Source: CAZICM01 sp964537685 | GTDB lineage: Bacteria > Myxococcota_A > Polyangia > Polyangiales > Polyangiaceae | Reading direction: 5' to 3' | DNA length: 64,000 nucleotides | Assembly: GCA_964537685.1 (NCBI GenBank) | Contig: CAZICM010000026.1 | Location: forward strand, 62,001 to 126,000 | Part shown: piece after piece, positions 1 through 8,753 of the stretch | Layout: each line of letters opens with the position of its first letter | Position numbering within the stretch: position 1 is the first letter of the stretch | Notes under the pieces: generated by a model | The model's input: the letters and a program-made list of their open reading frames with translations, nothing else | Databases searched by the model: none | What the model was told of the DNA's origin: nothing | Program-made: the position numbers and the translations under genes

Positions 1-473
1 GCGCTGAAAGGCGGCGGCCAAGTCGGGGATGAGTTCGCGAAGGTCGAGGGCTTGGGCGGCTTTGGCGGCTTCGCAGAGGAGGAATCCGTTGGTGTCGCCT
101 AGGTAGGCGCGGAGTTCGGCGGGGGCGCTTTGGGGATGTTCGGCCACGAGGGCGCGAATGCGAAAGATTTTTTCGTCGAGGCGGAGGGGGCGAGCGGGGC
201 GGGCGGGGACGGGACGAGAAGGTGGTGTGGGTGGTGTGGGTGGTGTGGGTGGTGTGGGTGGTGTGGGTGGTGTGGNNNNNNNNNNNNNNNNNNNNNNNNN
301 NNNNNNNNNNNNNNNNNNNNNNNNNNNNNNNNNNNNNNNNNNNNNNNNNNNNNNNNNNNNNNNNNNNNNNNNNNNGGTGGTGTGGGTGGTGTGGGTGGTG
401 TGGGTGGTGTGGGTGGTGTGGGTGGTGTGGAACGGGACGGGACGGGACGGGAAGAAGGGGTGGTGCGTTTCAT
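1..473 (-). CDS. HEAT-repeat-like protein with TPP-repeat N-terminus (partial, interrupted by assembly gap)
   Basis: The complement of 1-210 reads as a continuous helical segment (LDEKIFRIRALV, then ELRAYLGD, then LDLRELIPDLAAAF). This is the alternation of short amphipathic helices seen in HEAT/Armadillo-like repeats, which usually act as protein-binding scaffolds. An ATG at 473 (complement) begins MKRTTPSSRPVPSRS and runs into a low-complexity (Thr-Pro-Pro)n tract. That tract continues on the far side of 100 Ns, followed by a basic Arg/Pro stretch and the helical part. The two sides are in different frames across exactly 100 Ns, as expected if the N count is only a placeholder. The 3' end lies beyond the window. 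It is divergent from dprA, with about 100 bp between starts. Joining the two parts into one gene is inference; the helical segment is read directly. Confidence 0.6.
221..430. repeat. 9-bp tandem repeat (GTGGGTGGT unit) flanking an assembly gap
   Basis: The unit GTGGGTGGT repeats about six times on the left of the N block (to 275) and about six times on its right (376-430). On the minus strand it encodes Thr-Pro-Pro repeats. The same unit on both edges means the assembler broke inside the array, so the true copy number is unknown and may be much greater than shown. Confidence 0.9.
276..375. other. 100-base run of N (scaffold gap of nominal length)
   Basis: Exactly 100 unknown bases. A round 100 is the usual placeholder for a gap of unknown size, which agrees with the frame mismatch of the minus-strand gene across it. 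Confidence 0.97.
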
Positions 474-569
474 GGCGTTTTCGTTGGGCTGTTTGGATTT
501 GTTTAAATTTTGTTTGAGATGGACGCAACTTCGGCATGGCTCGCGGCGATATAGGAATAGAGGGTGCCG

Positions 570-1697
570 ATGCGGGTTCAAAGCCGGTGTATCAGGGCCG
601 CCGATCCAGATTATCCTGTAAAGCTAAAGGATTTGGAACGGCTATTGCGGAACAGGGGGGATATTTTGCCCGATTTGTATGTGCGGGGTTCGTTGCCGGC
701 GATGCCGGGGGTGGCGGTGGTGGGGACGAGGCATCCGAGTGGAGAGGCGGAAGCGTTTACGCGCGCCTTGGTGGGGGAGCTGGTGCGGGCGGGGTTGTGT
801 ATTTGGTCGGGCGGGGCGCTGGGTATCGATGGAGCCGCTCATGAGGGGGCGCTTGAGGCGGATGGGGCGACGGTGGTGGTGATGGGCTGTGGGTTGGCTC
901 AGGTGTATCCGCCTCAGCATCAGGGGCTGTTCGAGCGGGTGCTGCAGAGGGCCGGAGAGGCGAAGGGGGCGCTGGTCGCGAGGGTGCCGGATGATACGCC
1001 GCCTTTGCCGATGGGGTTCTCAAAGCGAAACGAGGTGCTGGCGGCGGCGACGGCGGCGACGGTGGTGATTCAGGCCGGCTTTAAGAGTGGTGCGCGCAAT
1101 ACGGCGGCGGCGGCGCGCAGGCTGGGCAGGCCGCTGTTTGCGGTGCCTTACGCGCCTTGGGATGAGCGGGGTCAGGGGTGTGCTGTGGAGCTTGCGCTGG
1201 GCGCGAAGGCGCTGACGTGCGCGGCGGATTTGCTGGAGGCGCTGGCGGCCGAGGGGCTTGCGCTGAAGGTGCCTAAGCGAACGCTTCCTCATCGTTCGGG
1301 GCTTCAGCTTTCGCTTGCCGATCTGCGGGCGAGGAATGTCAAAACACCCGGAAAATCAAGCCCGGCGAGCATGTCCGGGGGATCTTCAATGACCGCTCCC
1401 ACATTGTCTTCCGCGCACGCGCGCGCGCCTGCTTCTCAAATTCCCAGCGAATGCGAAACAATTTTTTCCGCGCTCTCAGAAGAGCCTCAGCATCTCGACG
1501 AAATTTGCGAGAAAATTCAGGGCAGCGCACATCTTGTGCTCGAGGGTCTCTTGACGTTGACTTTGTTGGCCGTAGTAGTAGAGGAGCCCGCCGGGTTTTA
1601 TAGACGCCGGATGGGCTTGGGTGATCCGAGCTCGGATTCCGTTGAGCTTAAAGCTCGATCGCCCCCAACTATTTCAACCCGAGAGCTGCGAGACTGA
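570..1697 (+). CDS. dprA: DNA-processing protein DprA (Smf)
   Basis: DprA loads RecA onto incoming single-stranded DNA during natural transformation. The Rossmann-like core is clear: VVGTRHPS (canonical GSR region), SGGALGIDGAAH, the GCGLAQVYPPQH loop, then FSKRNEVLAAAT and GRPLFAVPYAP. A C-terminal winged-helix-like segment (about residues 290-345, SECETIFSALSEEP onward) matches the DprA WH domain. The N-terminal SAM-like domain is shorter than usual. I chose ATG 570 because an AGAGGG at 559-564 sits 5 bases upstream; an in-frame GTG at 564 is the alternative. The stop overlaps the topA start by one base (TGATG), so the two are probably translationally coupled. Confidence 0.9.
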   Translation: MRVQSRCIRAADPDYPVKLKDLERLLRNRGDILPDLYVRGSLPAMPGVAVVGTRHPSGEAEAFTRALVGELVRAGLCIWSGGALGIDGAAHEGALEADGATVVVMGCGLAQVYPPQHQGLFERVLQRAGEAKGALVARVPDDTPPLPMGFSKRNEVLAAATAATVVIQAGFKSGARNTAAAARRLGRPLFAVPYAPWDERGQGCAVELALGAKALTCAADLLEALAAEGLALKVPKRTLPHRSGLQLSLADLRARNVKTPGKSSPASMSGGSSMTAPTLSSAHARAPASQIPSECETIFSALSEEPQHLDEICEKIQGSAHLVLEGLLTLTLLAVVVEEPAGFYRRRMGLGDPSSDSVELKARSPPTISTRELRD

Positions 1698-4417
1698 TGG
1701 CCAAGACACTCGTTATTGTGGAGTCGCCGGCCAAGGCGAAAACAATTAAAAAGTACCTGGGTTCTGGGTTTGAGGTCTTGGCGTCGAAGGGACACGTCAA
1801 AGATCTGCCCAAGAAGCAGAGTGCGGTCGATGTCGCGAACGATTTCACCGAGTCGTACGAGATTATCGAAGGCAAGGAAAAGGTTCTTTCCGAGCTGAAA
1901 AGCGCGGCAAAGAAGGCTGAGCATGTGATGCTCGCGACCGACCCGGACCGGGAGGGCGAAGCGATTGCCTGGCATATTTCGGAGGAAATTCGCGATCCTA
2001 AACTGAAGGTTTCGCGGGTGGAGTTCCACGAAATTACCAAAAAGGGCATCGAGTCGGGTGTGCATCATCCGCGGGCTTTGGATGAGCATTTGTACGATGC
2101 GCAAAGGGCGCGGCGCGTACTCGATCGGATCGTGGGCTACGATGTTTCGGCGCTGGTGTGGGCAAAGCTTGCGTTTGGGCTTTCCGCGGGCCGGGTGCAG
2201 AGCGTTGCGCTGCGTTTGATTGTGGATCGCGAGCGCGAGGTGCTGGCGTTTAAGCCCGAGGAGTACTGGAATATCGCTGTGGGTTTGACGACGCCCTCGG
2301 GGGCTCCGCTGATGGCGAAGCTGGCCTCGGCGGGAGGGGCGAAGATTGAGGTGAAGAACGGCGATGTGGCCGGGCGTGTAAAGGCCGATTTAAGCTCTTC
2401 GCGCTTTAAGGTGGTGAAGGTCACGCGAAGGGAGCAAAAGCGCAATGCGCCCGCGCCTTACACGACATCGAAGCTTCAGCAGGACGCGACCAATTATCTG
2501 CATTTTGGAACGAAGCGGACGATGCAGATCGCTCAGGCTTTGTACGAGGGTATTGACTTAAAGCGGGATGGCGGTCCTGTGGGTTTGATCACCTACATGC
2601 GTACCGATTCGACGCGGGTTGCGGATGATGCGGTGACGGAGGCGCGGACCTTTATCAAGAAGCGTTATGGGAAGGATTCGCTGCCTGAGAAGCCGAATGT
2701 ATTTCGTTCGAAGAAGAACGCTCAGGATGCGCACGAGGCGATTCGGCCGACCAGTATGGAGTTCCATCCGGATTTGGTGCGAAAGCATCTGAAGGATGAG
2801 CAGTACAAGCTCTACAAGCTGATTTGGAATCGCTTTATCGCGTCGCAGATGACGCCTGCGGTTTACGATCGGACGACGGCGGAAATTGAAGCTGTTCCGA
2901 CGGGCGGGGCGCAGGCGTTCGCAACGTATATGGTGCGGGCGAGCGGGCGTATTTTGAAGGCGCCGGGCTGGCTTTCGGTGACGGAGGATCAGAGCGAGTT
3001 CGCGGGCGAGGATGAGCAGGCGGAAGGCGGCGGCGAGGCGGAAAAGGCTGCTGCGGGCGCGGCTGTGGCGGAAGAGAAGACGGCGCCGGCTGCGGAGGAA
3101 GAAGAGGGCGCGCTGTTGCCTGAGTTGAAGGAGAAAGACGCGCTGAAGCTGGCAACGCCGCCGGGTGTGCTGACCGAACAGAAGTTTACGCAGCCACCTC
3201 CTCGCTACAACGAAGGTTCGCTGGTGCGGGAGCTGGAAAAGCGAGGGATTGGGCGGCCTTCGACCTATGCCGAGATCATGAGCAAGGTGCAGCAGCGGGC
3301 GTATGTTGAAAAGCTTCCGGGCGGGGCATTTCAGCCGACGGAGCTGGGGCGCTTTGTGGTGGATGGGCTGGTGAAGAGCAAGCTCGACATCATGGATCCG
3401 AACTTCACCGCGCAGATGGAGGAAGAGCTGGATGAGGTGGGCACGGGGAAGATCAACCGTGTGCAGCTCTTAAAGCGCTTTTACAAGCGTTTCCACGATC
3501 AGATGGAGGCATCCAAGAAGATTCGCTCGTGGAAGCCGGATAGTGAGCGGACAGATATTCGCTGCGAAGAGTGCGGCGAAGGTGTGATGATTCGCAAGTG
3601 GGGTAAAAACGGCTGGTTTTTAAGCTGCGAGCGTTATCCCAAGTGCAAGGCGACGCGGGATTTGTCGGGTTCGTCGAAGGAAGCGGCGCCGATTCGGCTG
3701 ACGGATATTTCTTGCGATAAGTGCGGTAAGCCGATGGCGATTCGCACGGGGAAGTTCGGGGATTTCTTGTCATGCACGGGGTATCCGGCGTGTAAGAATG
3801 CGCGGCCTGTTCCTCTGGGCGTGGCGTGTCCGAAGTGCGGCGGCGATATCATCGAGATTAAGGCGCGTAAGAAGGGCGGCCGGAGTTTTTATGGCTGTTC
3901 GAATTACAATGCCGAGCAGAAGTGCGATTTCAAGCTGTGGCAAAAGCCGATTCCCGAGCCGTGTCCCAAGTGCGGGGCGCATTTTTTGACGAAGGTTGGC
4001 GGGAAGAAGCCGATGCTGGCCTGTGCGACGAAGGATTGCGATTTTAAGAGGGAGCTTCCGCCGGAGCCGGTCGCGGGAGAAGAGGCTGTGGAAGGGGCTG
4101 CCGAAGAGGAAGTGATTTCGCTGAAGTCAAGCGTTGCGGCAAAGACTCCAGCGCCTGCGGCAAAGACAGCGCCCGCGGCAAAGACAGCGCCTGCGGCAAA
4201 GACACCAAGCCCCGCGCCGAAAGCGGCTGAATCGAAGCCCGCGGCAAAGGCCGATACGAAGCCGGTGGTAAAAAAACTTCCTCCGGTTCCTCCCAAGGCG
4301 GAAAAGGCGGCCGTGAAAAAGCCTGCGCCCGCACCCGCGCCTGCACCGGCAAAGGCTCCGCCGCCGAAGCCTCAGCCCATGGTGATTCTCAAGCGGAATA
4401 AGACGACCAAGGGATAA
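1697..4417 (+). CDS. topA: DNA topoisomerase I (type IA)
   Basis: The 906-residue protein relaxes negatively supercoiled DNA by a type IA single-strand passage. The TOPRIM domain opens at LVIVESPAKAKTI, with the acidic TDPDREGE motif at residues 81-88. The catalytic tyrosine is Tyr300 in GLITYMRTDST, and RRVLDRIVGY and AGRVQSVAL are typical. An acidic Ala/Glu-rich insert sits near residues 430-480. Four C4-type zinc ribbons follow in the C-terminal third (starting CEECGEG, CDKCGKP, CPKCGGD and CPKCGAH). The last ~110 residues are a low-complexity Ala/Pro/Lys tail that probably binds DNA by charge. The gene starts on the dprA stop codon. Identity is certain; the tail's role is inferred. Confidence 0.98.
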   Translation: MAKTLVIVESPAKAKTIKKYLGSGFEVLASKGHVKDLPKKQSAVDVANDFTESYEIIEGKEKVLSELKSAAKKAEHVMLATDPDREGEAIAWHISEEIRDPKLKVSRVEFHEITKKGIESGVHHPRALDEHLYDAQRARRVLDRIVGYDVSALVWAKLAFGLSAGRVQSVALRLIVDREREVLAFKPEEYWNIAVGLTTPSGAPLMAKLASAGGAKIEVKNGDVAGRVKADLSSSRFKVVKVTRREQKRNAPAPYTTSKLQQDATNYLHFGTKRTMQIAQALYEGIDLKRDGGPVGLITYMRTDSTRVADDAVTEARTFIKKRYGKDSLPEKPNVFRSKKNAQDAHEAIRPTSMEFHPDLVRKHLKDEQYKLYKLIWNRFIASQMTPAVYDRTTAEIEAVPTGGAQAFATYMVRASGRILKAPGWLSVTEDQSEFAGEDEQAEGGGEAEKAAAGAAVAEEKTAPAAEEEEGALLPELKEKDALKLATPPGVLTEQKFTQPPPRYNEGSLVRELEKRGIGRPSTYAEIMSKVQQRAYVEKLPGGAFQPTELGRFVVDGLVKSKLDIMDPNFTAQMEEELDEVGTGKINRVQLLKRFYKRFHDQMEASKKIRSWKPDSERTDIRCEECGEGVMIRKWGKNGWFLSCERYPKCKATRDLSGSSKEAAPIRLTDISCDKCGKPMAIRTGKFGDFLSCTGYPACKNARPVPLGVACPKCGGDIIEIKARKKGGRSFYGCSNYNAEQKCDFKLWQKPIPEPCPKCGAHFLTKVGGKKPMLACATKDCDFKRELPPEPVAGEEAVEGAAEEEVISLKSSVAAKTPAPAAKTAPAAKTAPAAKTPSPAPKAAESKPAAKADTKPVVKKLPPVPPKAEKAAVKKPAPAPAPAPAKAPPPKPQPMVILKRNKTTKG
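4136..4213 (+). repeat. 18-bp tandem repeat in the topA tail
   Basis: Units of GCGGCAAAGACAGCGCC type repeat about four times; two central copies (4157-4192) differ at a single base, and the flanking units are diverged. They encode AAKTAP repeats in the basic tail of TopA. Such arrays expand and shrink by slippage, so tail length should vary among relatives. Confidence 0.85.
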
Positions 4418-4433
4418 GCCCCGCTGCGGTATT

Positions 4434-4459
4434 CACGCCGGGCGGATGGCTGCGGCGTG
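4434..4459. terminator. GC-rich hairpin between topA and trmFO (weak terminator or attenuator candidate)
   Basis: CACGCCG at 4434-4440 pairs with CGGCGTG at 4453-4459 around a 12-base loop. Only a short ATTTCT follows, with no real U-tract. An intrinsic terminator is therefore possible but weak, and read-through into trmFO is likely. Confidence 0.3.
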
Positions 4460-4477
4460 CATTTCTAAGGAATTATC

Positions 4478-5890
4478 TTGCAATCCACTGTTGTTATTGT
4501 CGGGGGGGGCCTCGCGGGCTGTGAGGCCGCTTTTCAATTGGCATCGCGGGGTATTTCCGTGCGGCTGCACGAGATGAAGCCTTTGCGGCGAACGCCTGCG
4601 CAGAACAGCGACAAGCTTGGTGAGCTTGTGTGTTCAAATTCGCTGCGGGGGGCTGCGCTGTCGAATGCGGTGGGGCTGTTGAAGGAAGAGCTTCGGCGCA
4701 TGGGTTCGCTGGTGATGCGGTGCGCGGACGAGACAGAGGTGCCCGCGGGCGGGGCGCTGGCGGTGGATCGGGAGCGTTTTGCGGAGGCGATGACGCGGGC
4801 GATTGAGGCTCAGCCGAATATCGGGCTGGTCCGCGGAGAGGTGTTGCGCATTCCCGGTGAAAGGCCGCTGATCATCGCGACGGGGCCGCTGACGGGTGAT
4901 GCGCTTTCGGGGCATTTGGCGGAGCTGGTGGGCGCTCGGCATTTGGCGTACTACGACGCCATCGCTCCGATTGTGAGCGCGGATTCTATCGATTGGTCGC
5001 GGGTGTGGAAGCAGTCGCGCTATGGCAAGGGGAAGGTGGGCGAGAAGGCGGGGGCCTGCCGTATGGAGAGCGCTGAACAGGCGGATCTCGCCGATGAAAC
5101 AGCGTCTTCCGAGCAGGATTCGGGCGGGGATGAAGCGTATGTGAACTGTCCGTTTACCGAAGAGGAATACAAAGCCTTTGTGCAGGCATTGGTGGGCGCT
5201 GAAAAGGTGATGCCCCGGGACTTCGAGGATGTGCGTTATTTCGAGGGATGCCTGCCCTGTGAGGTGATGGCGGAGCGGGGCGAGAAGACGCTTGCTTTCG
5301 GGCCGATGAAGCCGGTGGGGCTGGTCGATCCGAGGACGGGGCGGCGGCCTTATGCCGTGGTGCAGTTGAGGCCCGAGGATGAGGCGGCCACGGCTTATAA
5401 TTTGGTCGGTTTTCAGACGCGGATGAAATATCCCGAGCAGGCCCGGGTGTTCCGGATGATTCCAGGGCTGGGCGAGGCCGAGTTTTTGCGCTTTGGTTCG
5501 GTTCACCGAAATACGTTTATCAATTCGCCTTTATTGCTGAATAATTCGATGGAATTAAAAGCGCATCCGGGTATTTATTTGGCGGGTCAGATAACGGGGG
5601 TGGAAGGCTATGTGGAAAGCGCGGCGGGCGGGTTTTTGTGCGGGTTTTTGTTAGCGCAGAAGCTGCTTGGGAAAGAGCCTTGTGCGCCTCCGGCGACGAC
5701 GGCTTTGGGCGGGATTTTGACGCATTTGCGCCGTGAGCAGCCGAACTACCAGCCTTCGAACATCACCTGGGCGCACCTGCCTCCGCTTGTGGGCCAGCAA
5801 AAGAAGCTGAAAAAGCGGGTCCGCTATGAAGCGATGGCCGAAAGGGCGCTCGCCGATTTCGAAGTGTGGCGAAGCGGTGTATCCGCGTAG
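4478..5890 (+). CDS. trmFO: Methylenetetrahydrofolate--tRNA-(uracil-5-)-methyltransferase TrmFO
   Basis: TrmFO is a flavoenzyme that makes m5U54 in tRNA using methylene-tetrahydrofolate. The FAD-binding VVIVGGGLAGCEAA motif is at residues 4-17. Cys52 lies in ELVCSNSLRG and Cys258 in FEGCLPCEVM; both match the functional cysteines of the family. The C-terminal GQITGVEGYVESAAGG is the second FAD signature. At 470 residues it is longer than the usual ~440-450 because of an acidic insert at about 185-218, just before YVNCPFTEEEY. The start is TTG 4478, supported by AAGGA at 4467-4471 with 6 bases between. It follows topA, a common neighbourhood for this gene. Confidence 0.95.
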   Translation: MQSTVVIVGGGLAGCEAAFQLASRGISVRLHEMKPLRRTPAQNSDKLGELVCSNSLRGAALSNAVGLLKEELRRMGSLVMRCADETEVPAGGALAVDRERFAEAMTRAIEAQPNIGLVRGEVLRIPGERPLIIATGPLTGDALSGHLAELVGARHLAYYDAIAPIVSADSIDWSRVWKQSRYGKGKVGEKAGACRMESAEQADLADETASSEQDSGGDEAYVNCPFTEEEYKAFVQALVGAEKVMPRDFEDVRYFEGCLPCEVMAERGEKTLAFGPMKPVGLVDPRTGRRPYAVVQLRPEDEAATAYNLVGFQTRMKYPEQARVFRMIPGLGEAEFLRFGSVHRNTFINSPLLLNNSMELKAHPGIYLAGQITGVEGYVESAAGGFLCGFLLAQKLLGKEPCAPPATTALGGILTHLRREQPNYQPSNITWAHLPPLVGQQKKLKKRVRYEAMAERALADFEVWRSGVSA

Positions 5891-5902
5891 GACAATGCCC
5901 GC

Positions 5903-6898
5903 GTGAATCCTGACCAACGCATGGCCTGGCTTAAGCTGTTCGGCGTGACGCTGCTTTGGTTTTTGATGACCAAATACCTTGTTTCGCTGGGTAATGTGGT
6001 GGTGCCCGATAGCGTGAAGGTAAAGATTTCGTATCAGAGTTTTAGGCTGATCTGTCAGGTGATTACGCTGGGTGCGGGGCTGCTTTCGGCGTATGGGCTG
6101 CTTCGTTCCGGGGCGTGGGAAATGCTGGGGCTGAAGAAGCCCAAGGGGCTGCATTTTGCGGGGACGCTGTTGGTTGCCCCGGGCGCGTTTGTGATGAGTT
6201 CGTATCTGGCTCTGCAGATTGCGCTGCCGACGCTGATGGAAGAGCTGGCGACGCGCGGGCCGGGTGTTTCGAGGAAAAATGCGGGGGCGATGGGTCAGAT
6301 GCTGACGCAGTCGCCGCTTTTGTTTGTGATTGTGTCGGCCGCGGTGCTGGGTGCGCTGGGCGAGGAGTTTTTGTTTAGGGGTGCGCTGTGGTCGACGATT
6401 GAGCGGCTGTTTGTGATGGGCCGGCAGGCGGTGGTGCAAAAACGGACGGGACAAGCCAAGGAAGAGATTGAGTTGCAAGCGCCGGTTTCGCCTTTGAAGC
6501 GGCGTTTGATCGATGCGCTGCCAGGAACGGTGGCCACCGTTCTTTGCGCTTATGTCTTTGGGCAAATGCACGCGGATATGCCGGGAGGCGTGGGCCTGGT
6601 GCGCGTGGCTTCTACGACGATTCTAGGGTTTTTGTGCGGGCTTGGACGCCAATTCACGGGTTCGATTTGGAGCGCTGTGGCGCTTCATTTGCTGAACAAT
6701 CTGCTGACCATCGGGACGAGCCGTAAATGGTTTGCCAGTTCTGAAGCACCTGTTTTTGAAGGCATTCCCAATAGCCTTGTCGCTCTTTCGGTGACGGGCC
6801 TGGCCGCGCTGGCCGGGCTCGCCGCTGTCCTTCGGGTGCGCGCGGCCAATAAAGCCAGGGCTCAGGCGCTCGATGATGCGATTGCCGATAAAGACTGA
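5903..6898 (+). CDS. CPBP-family intramembrane metalloprotease (Rce1/CAAX protease-like)
   Basis: This 331-residue polytopic membrane protein carries the family signature EEFLFRG (Glu154, Glu155, Arg159). His223 lies in FGQMHAD, and His262 with Asn265-266 in LHLLNN; together these are the metal-binding and catalytic motifs of CPBP/Rce1 glutamic-type proteases. At least six hydrophobic segments can be seen. A soluble loop of ~40 residues with a Lys/Glu-rich stretch (about 172-205) separates motifs 1 and 2, longer than usual. The GTG start at 5903 lies 12 bases after the trmFO stop, so they are likely cotranscribed. The substrate cannot be inferred. Confidence 0.85.
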   Translation: MNPDQRMAWLKLFGVTLLWFLMTKYLVSLGNVVVPDSVKVKISYQSFRLICQVITLGAGLLSAYGLLRSGAWEMLGLKKPKGLHFAGTLLVAPGAFVMSSYLALQIALPTLMEELATRGPGVSRKNAGAMGQMLTQSPLLFVIVSAAVLGALGEEFLFRGALWSTIERLFVMGRQAVVQKRTGQAKEEIELQAPVSPLKRRLIDALPGTVATVLCAYVFGQMHADMPGGVGLVRVASTTILGFLCGLGRQFTGSIWSAVALHLLNNLLTIGTSRKWFASSEAPVFEGIPNSLVALSVTGLAALAGLAAVLRVRAANKARAQALDDAIADKD

Positions 6899-7154
6899 GC
6901 CATCTTGAGCGCGAGCCTCTGACAAAGCGATCAGGGGGCGGCCACCCACAGCCGTTGGGCAACGCACCACGCCTAGAGGGGCCTGCCTCGGCCTTTCGGC
7001 CCGCCCCGGTAAAAAATCCTTAGGCCCGATGCGCGGCACCGTCCTTGCTGCGTCTGGCGCGTTCCAGAGTTGATAGAATTTGTGTTCCGGCCGCGCCGCC
7101 ATTCCGAACCGGGTTTTGCGCGCGGCTCCCACGTTTTGCTTTAGGAGGTTCAGC
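6899..7154. other. 256-bp intergenic region with GC-rich inverted repeats
   Basis: No convincing coding frame lies here. Inverted repeats are visible: GGCC-TTTC-GGCC at 6990-7001, enclosed by GGGGC (6978-6982) and GCCCC (7003-7007). On the minus strand the loop is a GAAA tetraloop. CGTTG/CAACG also occur face to face near 6952-6963. The region could hold a terminator for the trmFO-CPBP run, a leader for the DUF2330 gene, or an unrecognised structured RNA. It matches no RNA family I can name. Confidence 0.3.
7143..7148 (+). promoter_or_regulatory. Perfect Shine-Dalgarno AGGAGG fixing the GTG start of the first DUF2330 gene
   Basis: AGGAGG is followed after 6 bases by GTG 7155, which begins a clean signal peptide. 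The upstream in-frame extension to 7080 lacks both features. Confidence 0.8.
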
Positions 7155-8738
7155 GTGAAACGACTTGGCTTGATTGCGTTGTTGGGCGTCTCTGCGGCTT
7201 TGCTGGCGAGCTCGGTGAGCTCGGATGCCCAGGCATGCGGCGGCTGCTTCCATCTCCCCAACGAGACCACGGTGGTGTCCGGGCACCGGATGGCTTTCTC
7301 GATTTCCCCAGAGCAAACGATTCTGTGGGATCAAATTCAATACGAGGGAGACCCTTCCGATTTTGCTTGGGTTTTGCCGGTGAGAAAGGGGGCCTACGTT
7401 CAGGTGGCCTCGGATGCTTTCTTCGAGACCTTGGAAGCCGCGACGCAGGCGACGGTGCAAGGTCTGACGGTGAACTGCGCGGACTCGGGCGGCAGCGGTT
7501 TTGGCTGCGGGTCGGCCATGGAAGCGGGCGATCGGGCTCTTTCGGCGGCGGAAGGCGGAGGATCTGGGCCTAATGTTCAGGTGCTGCACCGCGGCACGGT
7601 TGGGCCTTATTTTACCGAGACCGTAAGCACGATGGTGCCCGGAGCGCTCAATGACTGGCTGACCAACTCGGGTTACAACGTCGATCCGAGTTCACAGCCG
7701 ATTATCGATGCTTATGTGGCCGAGGGTTTCGATTTTATCGCGCTGAAGCTTCAGCCGGATAAGGGCGTCCGCGAAATGAAGCCTGTGCGCGTGGTGTCGC
7801 CGGGCGCGAGTCCGACGCTGCCGCTGCGCATGGTGGCGATTGGAACAGGCGCGACGGTGGCGATCACGCTGTATGTCATCGGCGAAGGCCGCTGGGAGGC
7901 CGATAATTTTGCGAATGCTGTGTTGCCGGCGGATTTGCTTGCTTGGGATTTTGCGAGCAACAAATCGAACTATGCCGAGCTGCGCAAACAGACGCTGGCC
8001 GGCACCGAAGGCGGCAAGTCTTGGCTGACAAGCTTTGCTGTTCAGGGCGCGCTGCTTACGCCGCTTCAATCGCCGGTGAGTTCGTTTTTTGGGCCGGGCA
8101 CGGTGATTTTTGGCGCGAGCCCCGATGGGCAGCCGCTCGATACGATCGCGGAAGGCTTTTTGAATCAGGGCATTTTGAATAAAGAGACGGCGATTCCGGC
8201 GGACGCGATGAATCCGGTCTTGCTCGATGAAAACGAGTGCCGCAATCGCTTTTTCGGCCTCGAGAGCTTTGAGGCTCTAAGCGGTGCGATGGTCGAAAAT
8301 TCCTGCGGTATGAGCCTGCCTTTGTACAGCTCGCTATGTCCGGCCGCCGCGCCCAACAATATCGACGCGCGGCAGTTTTCATGCGGCGCCTTGGATGATT
8401 TGGCGATGGCCTTGGTTGGGACGCATCCGAAGGATGTGTGGGTAACGAGGCTGGAGGCGGAGCTTCCGCGCGAGCATCTGGCGACCGATCTGACGCTGAG
8501 GCCCGCGGAAAAGCAGGATGCGATTTCGAATTTCATGCGGGCGCGGATCGCGGTGAACGCGGAGACGCAGTGTGGTTCGATCGCTGCGCCTACCGTATGG
8601 TCGACGCCGAGCAAACCTCAGGGAACGCAGGCTTTTATCGCGCTGAGTCTCTTTGGAATCGGGCTGTTGGCAGCGTTCCGGAAGCTGACCAAAAACCAAG
8701 AATTGTCCTCTGTGCAGCGCGCGGCGAAGCCTGAGTAA
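7155..8738 (+). CDS. DUF2330 domain-containing exported protein (copy 1)
   Basis: The 527-residue protein has an N-terminal signal peptide (VKRLGLIALLGVSAALLASS) ending just before ACGGCF. This Cys-Gly-Gly-Cys start is typical of DUF2330 proteins. Characteristic blocks follow: GHRM, WDQIQYEGDPSDFAWVLPV and DAFFETLEAAT, with several further cysteines (for example CGSAMEAGD, CRNRFF, CGMSLP). The C-terminus has one hydrophobic segment (FIALSLFGIGLLAAF) followed by a Lys/Arg tail, suggesting a C-terminal membrane anchor or sorting signal. Function is unknown; cell-envelope location is inferred. Copy 2 lies 15 bp downstream, so the pair should be one transcript. Confidence 0.85.
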   Translation: MKRLGLIALLGVSAALLASSVSSDAQACGGCFHLPNETTVVSGHRMAFSISPEQTILWDQIQYEGDPSDFAWVLPVRKGAYVQVASDAFFETLEAATQATVQGLTVNCADSGGSGFGCGSAMEAGDRALSAAEGGGSGPNVQVLHRGTVGPYFTETVSTMVPGALNDWLTNSGYNVDPSSQPIIDAYVAEGFDFIALKLQPDKGVREMKPVRVVSPGASPTLPLRMVAIGTGATVAITLYVIGEGRWEADNFANAVLPADLLAWDFASNKSNYAELRKQTLAGTEGGKSWLTSFAVQGALLTPLQSPVSSFFGPGTVIFGASPDGQPLDTIAEGFLNQGILNKETAIPADAMNPVLLDENECRNRFFGLESFEALSGAMVENSCGMSLPLYSSLCPAAAPNNIDARQFSCGALDDLAMALVGTHPKDVWVTRLEAELPREHLATDLTLRPAEKQDAISNFMRARIAVNAETQCGSIAAPTVWSTPSKPQGTQAFIALSLFGIGLLAAFRKLTKNQELSSVQRAAKPE

Positions 8739-8753
8739 TAAGCGGAGGCGAAG

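Noticed and set aside
99..581. Reading of the whole minus-strand N-gap frame as one 160-residue protein with a PHH-rich part
   Set aside because: The frame is an artefact of counting 100 Ns as real; the natural gene changes frame at the gap and continues as the HEAT-like protein.
4634..5506. 290-residue minus-strand frame opposite trmFO
   Set aside because: It is Arg/His-rich, has no motif and mirrors the G-rich codons of trmFO; an antisense shadow.
5651..6571. 306-residue minus-strand frame opposite trmFO/CPBP
   Set aside because: Composition dominated by Arg, Gln and His, typical of shadow frames; the sense strand has real catalytic motifs.
6899..7154. SRP RNA, RNase P RNA or tmRNA in the intergenic region
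   Set aside because: None of the core motifs of these RNAs was found on either strand.
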